Assembly (NCBI RefSeq): GCF_013820765.1
Contig: NZ_JABJVM010000004.1
Span: forward strand, 1-64,000
Reading direction: 5' to 3'
Source of the DNA: Paenilisteria rustica
GTDB lineage: Bacteria > Bacillota > Bacilli > Lactobacillales > Listeriaceae
DNA length: 64,000 nt
Shown: positions 34,479 to 43,151 of the stretch, one piece after another
Layout: each line of letters opens with the position of its first letter
Position numbering within the stretch: the stretch's first letter is position 1
Translations under genes and position numbers: made by a program
Notes under the pieces: generated by a model
The model's input: only the letters and a program-made list of their open reading frames with translations
The model's database searches: none
What the model was told of the DNA's origin: nothing

Positions 34479-34699
34479 CTGAGACTCGCTAAAGTCCCAG
34501 CCCAGACTGTAGAAAAACTATATCTCACGCAAAACCTAACCATTTCTCCAAACATCAGCGTGTCGACAAATGCCTAGTTTCTAGGCAAAAGTGAGTACCG
34601 AAGCGGAGCGTACTAGAGTACGTGAGCATCGGAACGGAACTTTTAACGACGAAAATGGGCGTTTGTCGACACGCTAGACTGAGACTCGCTAAAGTCCCA
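34479..34699. repeat. Structured intergenic repeat, copy 1, with flanking direct repeats
   Basis: This fills most of the 314-bp gap between esaA and esxA. A 17-bp stem (34557-34573 and 34659-34675, one G-U pair) encloses CTAGGCAAA and CCGAAGCGGAGCGTAC with a short inner hairpin CGTAC-TAGA-GTACG. The core recurs at 37741-37860 and 52831-52900. A 21-bp direct repeat beginning CTGAGACTCGCTAAAG starts at 34479 and again exactly 200 bp later at 34679. Confidence 0.8.
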
Positions 34700-34714
34700 A
34701 CCAGCCATTATTCC

Positions 34715-35011
34715 TTAGTTCAAGCCGAAATTGCGCGATAGGTTCGCATCGTTTTCTTCCACTGCATTGGCTGTTTTCGCCAATTGTTGCTCGATTTGGT
34801 GCATCAAGTTAGAGAAGTCCGTCACTTTTGGTTTCAATTGTTGGAATTGATCATCAAATTTACGGAATGCTTCCCCTTCCCACTCACTGCGCAATTGTTC
34901 TTGCAACTGCTCTAATTCTCTTAAAATTTGCTCGATATCTTGCCCTTTACGTCCGTATGTTTTCGAACGATCGCGTAGCTCCGCGGGACTCATTCTAATT
35001 TGTCCTGACAT
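34715..35011 (-). CDS. esxA: WXG100 protein EsxA, copy 1
   Basis: A 98-aa secreted WXG100 protein: helix, W44-E45-G46 turn, helix. It forms helical-hairpin dimers and is both a substrate and a structural partner of the T7SS. It has a GGAG site and starts MSGQIRMSPAEL. The amino-acid sequence is identical to that of the copy at 35134-35430, although several codons differ at synonymous positions. A terminator separates the two copies. Confidence 0.95.
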   Translation of the reverse strand: MSGQIRMSPAELRDRSKTYGRKGQDIEQILRELEQLQEQLRSEWEGEAFRKFDDQFQQLKPKVTDFSNLMHQIEQQLAKTANAVEENDANLSRNFGLN

Positions 35012-35042
35012 TGTTCTTCCATCTCCTTTTCAACTCAAATTA

Positions 35043-35075
35043 AAAAGGCCGTACATCACGCTGTACGGCCTCAAG
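35043..35075 (-). terminator. Terminator between the two esxA copies
   Basis: Perfect 10-bp arms AGGCCGTACA (35046-35055) and TGTACGGCCT (35062-35071), followed on the minus strand by TTTTTAATTT. It should end most transcripts of the upstream esxA copy and allow only partial read-through into the second copy and the core genes. Confidence 0.85.
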
Positions 35076-35133
35076 TAGCAACTGCACAAAGATGTAATAT
35101 GTATACTTCATGCAATTCCACAATGGTAACGCT

Positions 35134-35430
35134 TTAGTTTAAGCCGAAATTGCGTGATAGATTTGCATCGTTTTCTTCGACTGCATTGGCTGTTTTTGCT
35201 AATTGTTGCTCGATTTGGTGCATCAAGTTAGAGAAATCCGTTACTTTTGGTTTCAATTGCTGGAATTGATCATCAAATTTACGGAATGCTTCCCCTTCCC
35301 ACTCACTACGCAATTGTTCTTGCAACTGCTCTAATTCTCTTAAAATTTGTTCGATGTCTTGTCCTTTGCGACCGTATGTTTTTGAACGGTCACGAAGCTC
35401 AGCAGGGCTCATTCTAATTTGTCCTGACAT
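35134..35430 (-). CDS. esxA: WXG100 protein EsxA, copy 2 (promoter-proximal)
   Basis: A 98-aa protein identical to the product of 34715-35011, starting MSGQIRMSPAEL at ATG 35430 with an AAAGGAG site; an in-frame TTG three codons upstream is open but unnecessary. It is the promoter-proximal gene of the T7SS cluster and ends before a strong terminator, so it probably gives most of the EsxA. Conservation at protein level despite silent differences suggests selection or an older duplication rather than a very recent one. Confidence 0.95.
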   Translation of the reverse strand: MSGQIRMSPAELRDRSKTYGRKGQDIEQILRELEQLQEQLRSEWEGEAFRKFDDQFQQLKPKVTDFSNLMHQIEQQLAKTANAVEENDANLSRNFGLN

Positions 35431-35496
35431 GTCATTCAACTCCTTTTTATTTTTTTAGGTCTTGCGATATATCATAGCCTGATGGGCTATATTGCC

Positions 35497-35505
35497 ATTA
35501 TAGCA
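35497..35505 (-). promoter_or_regulatory. Extended -10 promoter of the esxA/T7SS cluster
   Basis: On the minus strand TGC-TATAAT (TATAAT at 35502-35497) lies about 67 nt before the esxA start; the -35 region is poor. The leader contains a small perfect hairpin ATAGCC-TGATG-GGCTAT (35474-35490). The rest of the gap to 35783 is AT-rich and shows no other feature that I can name. Confidence 0.6.
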
Positions 35506-35783
35506 AAAAAGAACCAGCGTTTGTTGATTCCAATTGTGAACTTTTTGTGAACATTTTCTTTTATTTTCCTAGAAAAGGCTAATCTAGCTATATTTCATGT
35601 TTTTTTAACCGGATATGTCTATGTAACCTGATATATCCATTTTTAGCCCAAATAACCCTATAACCACCAAAACAATATAACCCAGATTAAGATAGTATTA
35701 ACCCGAACCTTCTATACTATACAATCCCCATTTTCATTGTATTTTCTTCCTTTACTTGCTATCATTAAATCGGAGGTGCTCCA

Positions 35784-36239
35784 ATGAAAATTAAAAAATG
35801 GACAGAGTGTGATATAATACCTTATGAACTCTTACTTTTAGCTGACCCTGACAAATCTGCCATCGATCGCTATTTCTTTCAATCCGACGTTTTCCTACTT
35901 ATAGCAGATGACCAAACATGCGGTGTTATTTGTATACAAAATGAAGGAGATTGCTCAGAAATTGTTAATATTGCTGTGTTACCTAACTATCAAGGACGTC
36001 AATATGGCAAGGAATTGCTCGAACACGCCATTACGAACACCAAAAAGCTATATAATCATACTTTAATTGTCAAAACTGCTAATTCGAGTATGCAAGCTCT
36101 TGCTTTTTATCAGAAAGCTGGTTTTCGGATGATAGAGATTATTCCAGACTATTTCCTTAAACATTATTCGGAACCTATTTTTGAGAACGGCATCCTTGCA
36201 CAAGATCAAATAGTGATGCTATACAAAATAAACAAATAA
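35784..36239 (+). CDS. GNAT-family N-acetyltransferase
   Basis: A 151-aa protein with the GNAT core: central strand and acetyl-CoA loop IAVLPNYQGRQYGKELL (about 72-88) and the later ANSSMQALAFYQKAGF signature (about 108-123). It transfers an acetyl group to an amine; the substrate is unknown. It has a GGAGGTG site 7 nt before the ATG. It is transcribed divergently from the T7SS cluster and precedes a Crp/Fnr regulator on the same strand. Confidence 0.88.
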   Translation: MKIKKWTECDIIPYELLLLADPDKSAIDRYFFQSDVFLLIADDQTCGVICIQNEGDCSEIVNIAVLPNYQGRQYGKELLEHAITNTKKLYNHTLIVKTANSSMQALAFYQKAGFRMIEIIPDYFLKHYSEPIFENGILAQDQIVMLYKINK

Positions 36240-36415
36240 TGTATTTTTTTCACTCATAAATCCTTTATCATCCATTATTTCTAATAAAGTCACGAAACTG
36301 TAACATATTGTACTAATTTTAATCAATGAAAGTATAATTTATGACTTTTTTTATTTTGAAAAATCTTTATAATAAGAAGTAAGACCAATCGTTAAAGAGA
36401 AGGGGAATTTAAATT

Positions 36416-37114
36416 ATGTATGTTGCTGACTTAGTAAAGAATTTTAATGGTGAGAAGTTGATAGAGAAAATTACGGAGATGGAGATTCCATATAAAACAG
36501 CTAGTTTCAAAAAGAACGAGCTAATTGTGGAGGAAGGAAAGATAGATACGCATTTCTACATAGTAGATTCTGGACTTATTTCTTTTAGTATGACAAACTC
36601 GGATAAGCTGCAAGTTATCACTCGATTTCTGAATAGCAATACTTGGTTCGGAAGCGCTAATTTCTTGTTAGACTCTCCTTTTCAATTTAACGTAACTGCT
36701 TTAAGAGATACAAAAATTCGAATTTATAATCGAAATGATATTCTTCGTCTTTTTCAAACGGATTCAGACGGTTTTTGGTTCCTTTATTTTGATGGATATA
36801 ACCAAGTCCACGAACGCAATGCTTTAATTGAAATTGCGCATCATGATCCGCGTCGCAGACTTATTTCGGCTTTGCTTTATATTGCTAATACGGTCGGAAT
36901 TAAAACCGATGATGGAATCAGCTTTCCGCGAGGCATTACACAGAACCATTTGGCGCTTGTGTCTCAAGTACCTAGGACCCGTGCCAACGTGGAACTTCAA
37001 AAGCTAAGAGAACAAGGAATTATTCGACTAAAACCAAAACCAACAGTAGTTCTAGACATTCTAAAACTACGCGAACAATTAGAAATACACAGAACACCTC
37101 GTACAAACGACTAA
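36416..37114 (+). CDS. Crp/Fnr-family transcriptional regulator
   Basis: A 232-aa regulator with an N-terminal cyclic-nucleotide-binding-type beta barrel (about 20-120; FYIVDSGLISFSM, FGSANFLLDSPFQF), a dimer helix, and a C-terminal winged helix (GITQNHLALVSQVPRTRANV, about 180-200, recognition helix). Listeria encode many PrfA-like members of this family. Residues for cAMP binding are not evident, so the signal is unknown. The ATG has an AAGGGGAA site. The 176-bp upstream gap is AT-rich with a TATAAT at about 36368, but no certain operator. Confidence 0.88.
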   Translation: MYVADLVKNFNGEKLIEKITEMEIPYKTASFKKNELIVEEGKIDTHFYIVDSGLISFSMTNSDKLQVITRFLNSNTWFGSANFLLDSPFQFNVTALRDTKIRIYNRNDILRLFQTDSDGFWFLYFDGYNQVHERNALIEIAHHDPRRRLISALLYIANTVGIKTDDGISFPRGITQNHLALVSQVPRTRANVELQKLREQGIIRLKPKPTVVLDILKLREQLEIHRTPRTND

Positions 37115-37123
37115 TTGATTGCA

Positions 37124-37183
37124 AAAAATAGAGTGCAAAACTTATAACTGAGCGATTCAGTCATAGTTCTGCACTCTATTTTT
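37124..37183. terminator. Bidirectional terminator
   Basis: Arms AAAAATAGAGTGCA (37124-37137) and TGCACTCTATTTTT (37170-37183) are perfect over 14 bp. It serves the Crp/Fnr gene and the convergent thioredoxin-like gene, whose last codons it includes. Confidence 0.85.
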
Positions 37184-37637
37184 GATTTTCAAGCCACGCT
37201 CTAATTCCTGCCTCATCATCTAAATCCCCACGATAACGATCCGTTTCAAGGCCCCGTGTGTAATAAATCAGCGTTGGGACTACTTTGACACCCATTTGCT
37301 TAATAATTGCCGTATAGTTCTTGTCAGCCTCCCTAGCCTTATCCGTATTATAATAATAAGCATGCCGACTCGTTGCTTCGAGCGCACTCACAAGTTTTTT
37401 TCGAAAAGGCTCACAATCAGGACAAGTTGGTCGTCCAACGAAGACATACCCCGTTTTCTTGTCCGCCAAAATCCCCTTCATCTCGCTATTCGTAATATTC
37501 CGCATCACCTGCTCATTCGCAACAGCCTTCGTATCCTCCAAATTCTTCGCGTGCGTATCCACAATCAACTGCACCCCAACAACAAAAAGCACCAAAGTAA
37601 CAATAGTAAGCAAAATAATCTTATACTTCTTCATCAT
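37176..37637 (-). CDS. Membrane-anchored thioredoxin-like protein
   Basis: A 153-aa protein with an N-terminal membrane anchor (about 5-27) followed by a thioredoxin-like domain exposed outside the membrane. It has the redox motif C-P-D-C in GRPTCPDCEPF, and a cis-proline segment VVPTLIYY. Form and size recall bacteriocin-transport-accessory (PedC-like) thiol-disulfide proteins. Start ATG 37637 or the next ATG has an AGGGG site; the open frame to 37694 lacks one. Substrate unknown; possible roles are disulfide formation or isomerization in exported proteins. Confidence 0.8.
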   Translation of the reverse strand: MMKKYKIILLTIVTLVLFVVGVQLIVDTHAKNLEDTKAVANEQVMRNITNSEMKGILADKKTGYVFVGRPTCPDCEPFRKKLVSALEATSRHAYYYNTDKAREADKNYTAIIKQMGVKVVPTLIYYTRGLETDRYRGDLDDEAGIRAWLENQK

Positions 37638-37740
37638 AATCCCCCTATAAAACACAAAAACGAGCAAAAAAATGCCCGTCCTCTTCTTGCTCACTTACTA
37701 ACCCAGAACCAACTAGCAGCATAATCCCCCGCAAAACCTA

Positions 37741-37860
37741 GGCGGAGTTAGAAGCGCTCAGCCCCTAGGCAAAGCCGAGCACCGAAGCGGAATGTACGAT
37801 TTGTACATGAGCATCGGAGCACAGGCTTTAACGACGGAGATGAGTGCTTATCACTCCGCC
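37741..37860. repeat. Structured intergenic repeat, copy 2
   Basis: Arms of 20 bp (37741-37760 and 37841-37860; GGCGGAGT...GCTCA against TGAGTGCTTA...CCGCC, a few mismatches) enclose CCTAGGCAAA, CCGAAGCGGA and the inner GTAC...GTAC hairpin seen in copy 1. The glmM stop codon (37851-37853) is inside the right arm, so the element forms the 3' end of the glmM mRNA. Confidence 0.8.
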
Positions 37861-39206
37861 GCCAGACCCATTTCGGAGATTACAATCCGTGCAATACTAT
37901 CACAAAAACGTTCTGTGTCTTCGGCTGAAGCTGCTTCTACCATGACGCGGACAAGTGGTTCTGTTCCGGATGGACGTACTAGGACGCGACCATTTCCGTT
38001 CATTTCTGCTTCTACTGCTGAAATTGCTGCATGAACTTTTGCATTTTCCGTGACACCATTTTTATCCGTCACGCGGATATTTACTAATTTTTGCGGGAAA
38101 GTTTGCATTTCGGCTGCTAGTTCGGATAATTTCTTTCCAGTTTCTTTCATTACGTTTACTAATTGGATACCTGTTAATAAGCCATCACCTGTCGTAATAT
38201 AATCTAGGAAAACGATATGTCCAGATTGTTCACCACCAAGGCTGTAGCTTCCTTCACGCATTGCTTCGACAACATAGCGATCACCTACTGCTGTTTGGAT
38301 GGCTTTAATTTCAAGTTCTTCTAGGCCTTTATAGAAACCTAAATTACTCATAACAGTGGATACGATTGTATTATTCGTCAAACGACCTTGTGCTTTTAGA
38401 TGCTTAGCACAGATGAACATGATTTTGTCGCCATCGACAATTTCGCCATTCTCGTCTACTGCGATAACACGGTCGCCATCACCATCGAAAGCGAGGCCGA
38501 CATGCGCCTCTTTTTCTTTTACGAATTCTGCTAGTTTCTCTGGATGTGTAGAGCCCACACCGGCATTAATATTAAGTCCGTTTGGTGATGCTCCCATCGA
38601 GCTCGTATCTGCGTCTAAATCTGCAAAAAGATGTGTAGCAAGCGATGATGTCGCACCATGCGCACAATCCAAAGCTACATGCAAACCTGTAAAGTCTCCA
38701 TCCACAGATTGTTTTAGATATTGTAAGTACTTTTGTTTACCTTCAAAATAATCGCTTACCGTTCCGAGGCCATCATCACTTGGACGTGGTAAGTCATCAC
38801 TCGTTCCATCAAGCAATGCTTCTATTTCCAATTCTTGATCATCCGACAACTTAAAGCCGTCTGAGCCAAAGAATTTGATACCGTTGTCTTCTACTGGGTT
38901 ATGCGAAGCCGAGATCATAACACTTGCTGCTGCTCCTTGTGCTTTCGTTAAGTAAGCCACACCAGGTGTTGAGATAACGCCTAAACGCATCACTTCAATT
39001 CCTACCGATACAAGACCAGCAATCAAAGCCGACTCTAGCATTTCCCCTGATATTCTTGTGTCTCTCGCTACTAAAACTTTAGGATGCTCCCCAACATGTT
39101 TCGTTAGTATATATCCTCCAAATCTCCCTAGGCGAAAAGCCAATTCTGGAGATAGCTCTTTATTTGCAATTCCTCTAACACCGTCAGTACCAAAATATTT
39201 ACCCAT
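37851..39206 (-). CDS. glmM: Phosphoglucosamine mutase
   Basis: A 451-aa enzyme converting glucosamine-6-phosphate to glucosamine-1-phosphate for UDP-GlcNAc synthesis. Active-site phosphoserine lies in [12 protein letters not shown] (about 98-109), the metal loop is DGDGDR (about 240), the sugar loop is GGEQSGH (about 325), and the phosphate loop is [15 protein letters not shown] (about 406-420). It is the last gene of the cdaA-cdaR-glmM unit, in which GlmM is known in related species to bind and inhibit CdaA. The product of GlmS (186-1994) is its substrate. Confidence 0.97.
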   Translation of the reverse strand: MGKYFGTDGVRGIANKELSPELAFRLGRFGGYILTKHVGEHPKVLVARDTRISGEMLESALIAGLVSVGIEVMRLGVISTPGVAYLTKAQGAAASVMISASHNPVEDNGIKFFGSDGFKLSDDQELEIEALLDGTSDDLPRPSDDGLGTVSDYFEGKQKYLQYLKQSVDGDFTGLHVALDCAHGATSSLATHLFADLDADTSSMGASPNGLNINAGVGSTHPEKLAEFVKEKEAHVGLAFDGDGDRVIAVDENGEIVDGDKIMFICAKHLKAQGRLTNNTIVSTVMSNLGFYKGLEELEIKAIQTAVGDRYVVEAMREGSYSLGGEQSGHIVFLDYITTGDGLLTGIQLVNVMKETGKKLSELAAEMQTFPQKLVNIRVTDKNGVTENAKVHAAISAVEAEMNGNGRVLVRPSGTEPLVRVMVEAASAEDTERFCDSIARIVISEMGLAAE

Positions 39207-39399
39207 TTTATAATTCGCTCCTTCTTCATTAAGAGGTTGGCCGTGCTTATTTCTATCTTAATCCCTATCATGACGCTATTGTAGACCAACTTCGATCCGT
39301 GTATCTTCTTATTATACCTTTTTTTAATCTTTTTTACACCTAATCTTATGTAAACACCCGATGAATTGGCTTTTAATGCGGTTTTCATCGGGCTAATAA

Positions 39400-40824
39400 T
39401 TAGTTTAAAACTGGATCTGATCCATCTGCAACCTTCTTAGTGACTTGAATTTCTGCTTTAGATTGCGATAGTGTAAATGTAAAATTAGCTGCTAAACCAT
39501 GGACAGCAAGCGGAATCGTATGCGTGCCATCTTGTAAATTTGACATATTTGCTACGACATTGAAATCATTTCGTCCAATCGCATCCACTTCGGTTTTTAG
39601 GCCACTTATCGTTATATTCACTTTGCCACTAGTTGGATCAAGGAATGCTGTGCTAAAACTGTCTGAATTAACTAGCCCAATAATACTGATAGGGATATCT
39701 TTGAATTCTGATGAGCTTTGTTTCGTCGGTTCTTCCGTTTCAGTCTGCTCATCCTCTTTATTGTCTTTATCCGCATCTGGTTCACTATCTGTTCCAGCGT
39801 CTGGCGTTGTTACGTTTGGACTTTCCTCTGAAGGTTGACCAGCGCCCTCACTTGCTCCATTAGAACTCTGGTCACTCTGCTTTTTTCCGGTTGTTATTTT
39901 CACTTTCACAGAGGCCGGAGTTACAGATGTTGCACCAGTTGGAACAGGTACAGGGACCTCAATCGTTTTATCGGCTGTCGTTTGTGTCACATCAATTGGA
40001 ATCGTAATTTGCTCAATCTTGTCAGTGACTGACTCAGGCGCAATGACCGTTACATGCTCGTCATCGGATGTGATACTTGTAATAGTTACCGTTTTATCTG
40101 CGGGATTGCCACTTTGCTGGAATCGTAGTGGAACCGTTTTGCCGATTTTGGAAACTGGTACATCTACTTCCACCTCGCCAGGATCGATTTCGACATCTAG
40201 TTTATTCAAATTCGCGTCAAAAGCGCTGATTGTGGCATTCGTTGTGAAGTCGCTCTTCTGATCTTTTTCATCAGAAACGGTTGCCTTCACATACGCAATT
40301 TGGTCTAAGGTTTCTTTGGAAGCTGTGATAGAAACTCGCTTTGGATCCGCTTTGATTGTCCCAGCTTGATATCCGCTCGCAATGACTGATTTATTTAATT
40401 CAACATCGACAGAATATTTCTTCGTTACTTTCTCTGCTAATGTTACTTTCGCAGTCGGTGGATTGATGGTTGATTTCAATCGATCGGATAAGCCCTTCAC
40501 TTTAATTTTGACGCTTTGAGTCCCTGCTTTTGCATTGGTAAGGTCAATGTATGCGATGATATTAGGCTGTGTTTTAGCCAGCTGTACAAGGCCTTTTGGA
40601 CCACTAACAGTCACGTCTACTGTGTCCGGAACGCCCGCAACATTCATATTGTCTTTATCATAATACACTTCAACCGGCACATTATTGATGACATCGACGT
40701 AAACGCCATCCGTGACACTCGTTACATTGTTGTTGGTGGCGGTAACCGATGTGAACAGAATCGCCGCAAAAATGAGCGAAATAATCCGAACCGACCACTT
40801 ATTTGTTAAAATACGATCCATCAT
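39400..40824 (-). CDS. cdaR: CdaA regulator CdaR (YbbR-domain protein)
   Basis: A 474-aa membrane-anchored protein: N-terminal membrane helix (about 12-30, SLIFAAILFTSVTA) then extracytoplasmic YbbR repeats (about 45-310 and 385-460). Between the third and last repeat is an acidic, Ser/Thr/Glu/Asp-rich low-complexity linker (about 318-380). CdaR modulates the diadenylate cyclase CdaA. It overlaps cdaA by 4 bp; glmM follows after a 193-bp gap. Confidence 0.94.
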   Translation of the reverse strand: MMDRILTNKWSVRIISLIFAAILFTSVTATNNNVTSVTDGVYVDVINNVPVEVYYDKDNMNVAGVPDTVDVTVSGPKGLVQLAKTQPNIIAYIDLTNAKAGTQSVKIKVKGLSDRLKSTINPPTAKVTLAEKVTKKYSVDVELNKSVIASGYQAGTIKADPKRVSITASKETLDQIAYVKATVSDEKDQKSDFTTNATISAFDANLNKLDVEIDPGEVEVDVPVSKIGKTVPLRFQQSGNPADKTVTITSITSDDEHVTVIAPESVTDKIEQITIPIDVTQTTADKTIEVPVPVPTGATSVTPASVKVKITTGKKQSDQSSNGASEGAGQPSEESPNVTTPDAGTDSEPDADKDNKEDEQTETEEPTKQSSSEFKDIPISIIGLVNSDSFSTAFLDPTSGKVNITISGLKTEVDAIGRNDFNVVANMSNLQDGTHTIPLAVHGLAANFTFTLSQSKAEIQVTKKVADGSDPVLN

Positions 40825-41642
40825 TTCTTACCGCCTCCTTTCCACTTACTGAAAATGGACGGTTTCTTCTGCATTGGTACAACAAGTTCATGTTCTAAAA
40901 TTTCATGTAAACGCTCTGGTGTTACTTCGCGAAAAAGTTCCCCGCCCTTAGTGATTGAAATGCCACCAGTCTCCTCAGACACGACAACCGTTATACTGTC
41001 CGTAACCTCGCTGATACCAAGAGCAGCTCTGTGTCTTGTTCCAAGTTCCTTTGAAAGAAATGGGCTATCAGAAAGTGGCAAATAACCTGCCGCTGCCGCG
41101 ATTTTATTACTTTTAATGATTACCGCACCATCGTGAAGCGGTGTATTTGGAATAAAAATATTAATCAATAGCTGTGAAGAAATATCTGCATCTAGCGGAA
41201 TTCCCGTCTCAATATAATCATCAAGACCAGTTCCACGCTCAATGGAAATCAAGGCCCCAATTCGGCGTTTCCCCATATAACTAACGGATTTCTCAATGGA
41301 GTCAATAAGATATTGCTGCTCCTTCTCACGTTTAGATCCTGCTTTTGAGATAAAGCTACCACGTCCAAGCGTTTCAAGTGCTCGGCGTAATTCGGGTTGG
41401 AATATGATAATAATCGCCAAAAATCCCCAAGTCAACACCTGGTCCGTAATCCATTCCACTGTTTGGAGTCCTAAAAAACTACTGACAATTTTTACGACCA
41501 CAATGATAAAAATACCTTTTAAAAGCTGTACCGCTTTCGTTCCACGAATCAACATAATTAATTTATAAATAACGAACCATACTACTAAAATATCAATCAC
41601 ATTTGCTAAATAATGCAAAATCGATCCGTCTGGAATGGTCAT
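40821..41642 (-). CDS. cdaA: Diadenylate cyclase CdaA (c-di-AMP synthase)
   Basis: A 273-aa protein with three N-terminal membrane helices (about 10-95) and a cytoplasmic DAC domain bearing the catalytic DGA (PLHDGAVI, about 171) and RHR (GTRHRAALG, about 203) motifs. It makes c-di-AMP from ATP; in Listeria this nucleotide is essential in rich medium and controls potassium uptake and turgor. It starts with a GGAGGCG site and leads the cdaA-cdaR-glmM operon. The c-di-AMP-linked importer KimA lies 20 kb away in this window. Confidence 0.97.
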   Translation of the reverse strand: MTIPDGSILHYLANVIDILVVWFVIYKLIMLIRGTKAVQLLKGIFIIVVVKIVSSFLGLQTVEWITDQVLTWGFLAIIIIFQPELRRALETLGRGSFISKAGSKREKEQQYLIDSIEKSVSYMGKRRIGALISIERGTGLDDYIETGIPLDADISSQLLINIFIPNTPLHDGAVIIKSNKIAAAAGYLPLSDSPFLSKELGTRHRAALGISEVTDSITVVVSEETGGISITKGGELFREVTPERLHEILEHELVVPMQKKPSIFSKWKGGGKK

Positions 41643-41700
41643 AAATTCGCCTCCATTTTCAAAAAAGCAAGTCCTATTTCATTTTGTTGCTACTATAATA

Positions 41701-41740
41701 GTATAAGCCTTTAAAATTGCTTATACTTGCCATTATAGCA
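41701..41740 (-). promoter_or_regulatory. cdaA promoter (extended -10) and 5' hairpin
   Basis: On the minus strand TGC-TATAAT (TATAAT 41737-41732) gives a predicted start near 41725. Directly at that point is a perfect 8-bp inverted repeat GTATAAGC...GCTTATAC (41701-41708 and 41719-41726), which would form the 5' end of the transcript or an operator. The rest of the 41643-41981 gap holds only the terminator at 41890-41922. Confidence 0.55.
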
Positions 41741-41889
41741 CAGAATTAGAGGAGGAAAAAGATTTGAGATACGGAAAATAAGAAAGATTTCTTTAAAAAT
41801 TGATAAAGAGTCTTACTAATGATTACGGGAGAATATGAATAGCTCCGAACTCATACCTCGATATGTATCCTAATCATGGGTTTAGCATC

Positions 41890-41922
41890 AAAAACGCCGA
41901 TTGTGTGCTAAATGGCGTTTTT
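41890..41922. terminator. Terminator after the SGNH hydrolase gene
   Basis: Perfect 9-bp arms AAAAACGCC (41890-41898) and GGCGTTTTT (41914-41922). It can work on the minus strand for the gene ending at 41982. Confidence 0.75.
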
Positions 41923-41981
41923 TGATAATTTAGTTAAAAATTTACAATCCACGTTTCGCTAAAAAATAGGTTGCGCAATTA

Positions 41982-43151
41982 TTAATGTGATTCCATCATT
42001 CGAACAACTCGTTTTCCAATCATATGGAACCCTTCATTATTAGGGTGCAGACCATCGCGCGTGTACACCTCAAACGTGTATTTCCCGAGTCCTGACATTC
42101 TAAACAAATCCAGACGTGGCAAGCTATAGATATCAGCAATAGCTATAATTCCATTAGCAATTACCTCGTGTTTGTCCATATCGCGTGTTTCATTTTGTAG
42201 CGGTGTAAACAGATATATCTCCGTTCTCGGGTAGTTGATACGGATGTACTCGATAGTAGCCCTTAAAGCCCCCAAGCTTGTATTCGTATCAAAAACAGTG
42301 TCATTACGTCCGCCAACAGCCCCTAGAGGTACATTGAATGCGACGTCATTTGTACCCGCTGCAATCGTAACAATATCAAAATTCGTAAAATCATATTGAT
42401 TCGTAACAATCTGCTCATACATACTGCTCGCCTTCGTATTCGGTGCAAAAGTAAGATTTCCCAGCCCCTCATTCTTAATGGATGCACCAGCTTGACGCAT
42501 ATACGCTTGATAGCCACGGTATAATACACCATCTACAATTTTGCCGTCATACCATGTTATACTATCTCCAAAAGTCACAACTCGACTTCCTGAAAGCAGT
42601 TTACTTGAGTTGAAATGTGGCATAGAAATCTCATGTTCGTAATACTGTTCTGGCATTGTTGCTTGCTGGCTTAACATATAACTGTCAAGGTGCTCATCTA
42701 TAACGACAACGCGCACATAGTTGACACCTAAAGGAACCGTTTGCGTGTACCACTCAGATATTGCTTCTGTCATTTGCATCATGCCAATATATTGCTTTTG
42801 AAAATCGTAGTAACAACCCACCATTGTTGCATTCATCGTTACCCCAATAATTTGTCCTGGTGTCACTTTAATAAATCGACTCGTATTCGTACCTTCCGCT
42901 GCAGTGGTCCCACCAGTCAGGTTTACTAGACTTGTATTTTTTTCGATATCTAATTTATCGAATAGATTCACAATTTTAGCACGAGAAAGCTGCTCGCCGC
43001 CGATAGTCGAATTATTTGCTAAAAAATCACTGAGACCGTCCGTTCCATTCTCATCTATCCACTTCTCAAGCATATCCCAATTTTGATTGAGTTCATTTCG
43101 GTACGAGCCACCTTGGAACGCATTCGTTGGTCTGTTTAGTTTAATCGTCAT
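41982..43151 (-). CDS. SGNH/GDSL hydrolase with phage-tail-like N-terminus
   Basis: A 389-aa protein. The N-terminus (TIKLNRPTNAFQGGSYRNEL in part) resembles N-terminal segments of phage tail or baseplate accessory proteins. A middle beta-rich carbohydrate-binding-like part follows. The C-terminal half is an SGNH esterase: GDSIT (catalytic Ser about 194), N-containing GLGNLTFAPN, GTND (about 268) and DGLHPN (Asp/His about 367-370). No signal peptide. It may deacylate a cell-wall polysaccharide. No other phage genes adjoin it, and it has its own consensus promoter (43296-43324), so it looks like a captured single gene. Confidence 0.8.
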   Translation of the reverse strand: MTIKLNRPTNAFQGGSYRNELNQNWDMLEKWIDENGTDGLSDFLANNSTIGGEQLSRAKIVNLFDKLDIEKNTSLVNLTGGTTAAEGTNTSRFIKVTPGQIIGVTMNATMVGCYYDFQKQYIGMMQMTEAISEWYTQTVPLGVNYVRVVVIDEHLDSYMLSQQATMPEQYYEHEISMPHFNSSKLLSGSRVVTFGDSITWYDGKIVDGVLYRGYQAYMRQAGASIKNEGLGNLTFAPNTKASSMYEQIVTNQYDFTNFDIVTIAAGTNDVAFNVPLGAVGGRNDTVFDTNTSLGALRATIEYIRINYPRTEIYLFTPLQNETRDMDKHEVIANGIIAIADIYSLPRLDLFRMSGLGKYTFEVYTRDGLHPNNEGFHMIGKRVVRMMESH

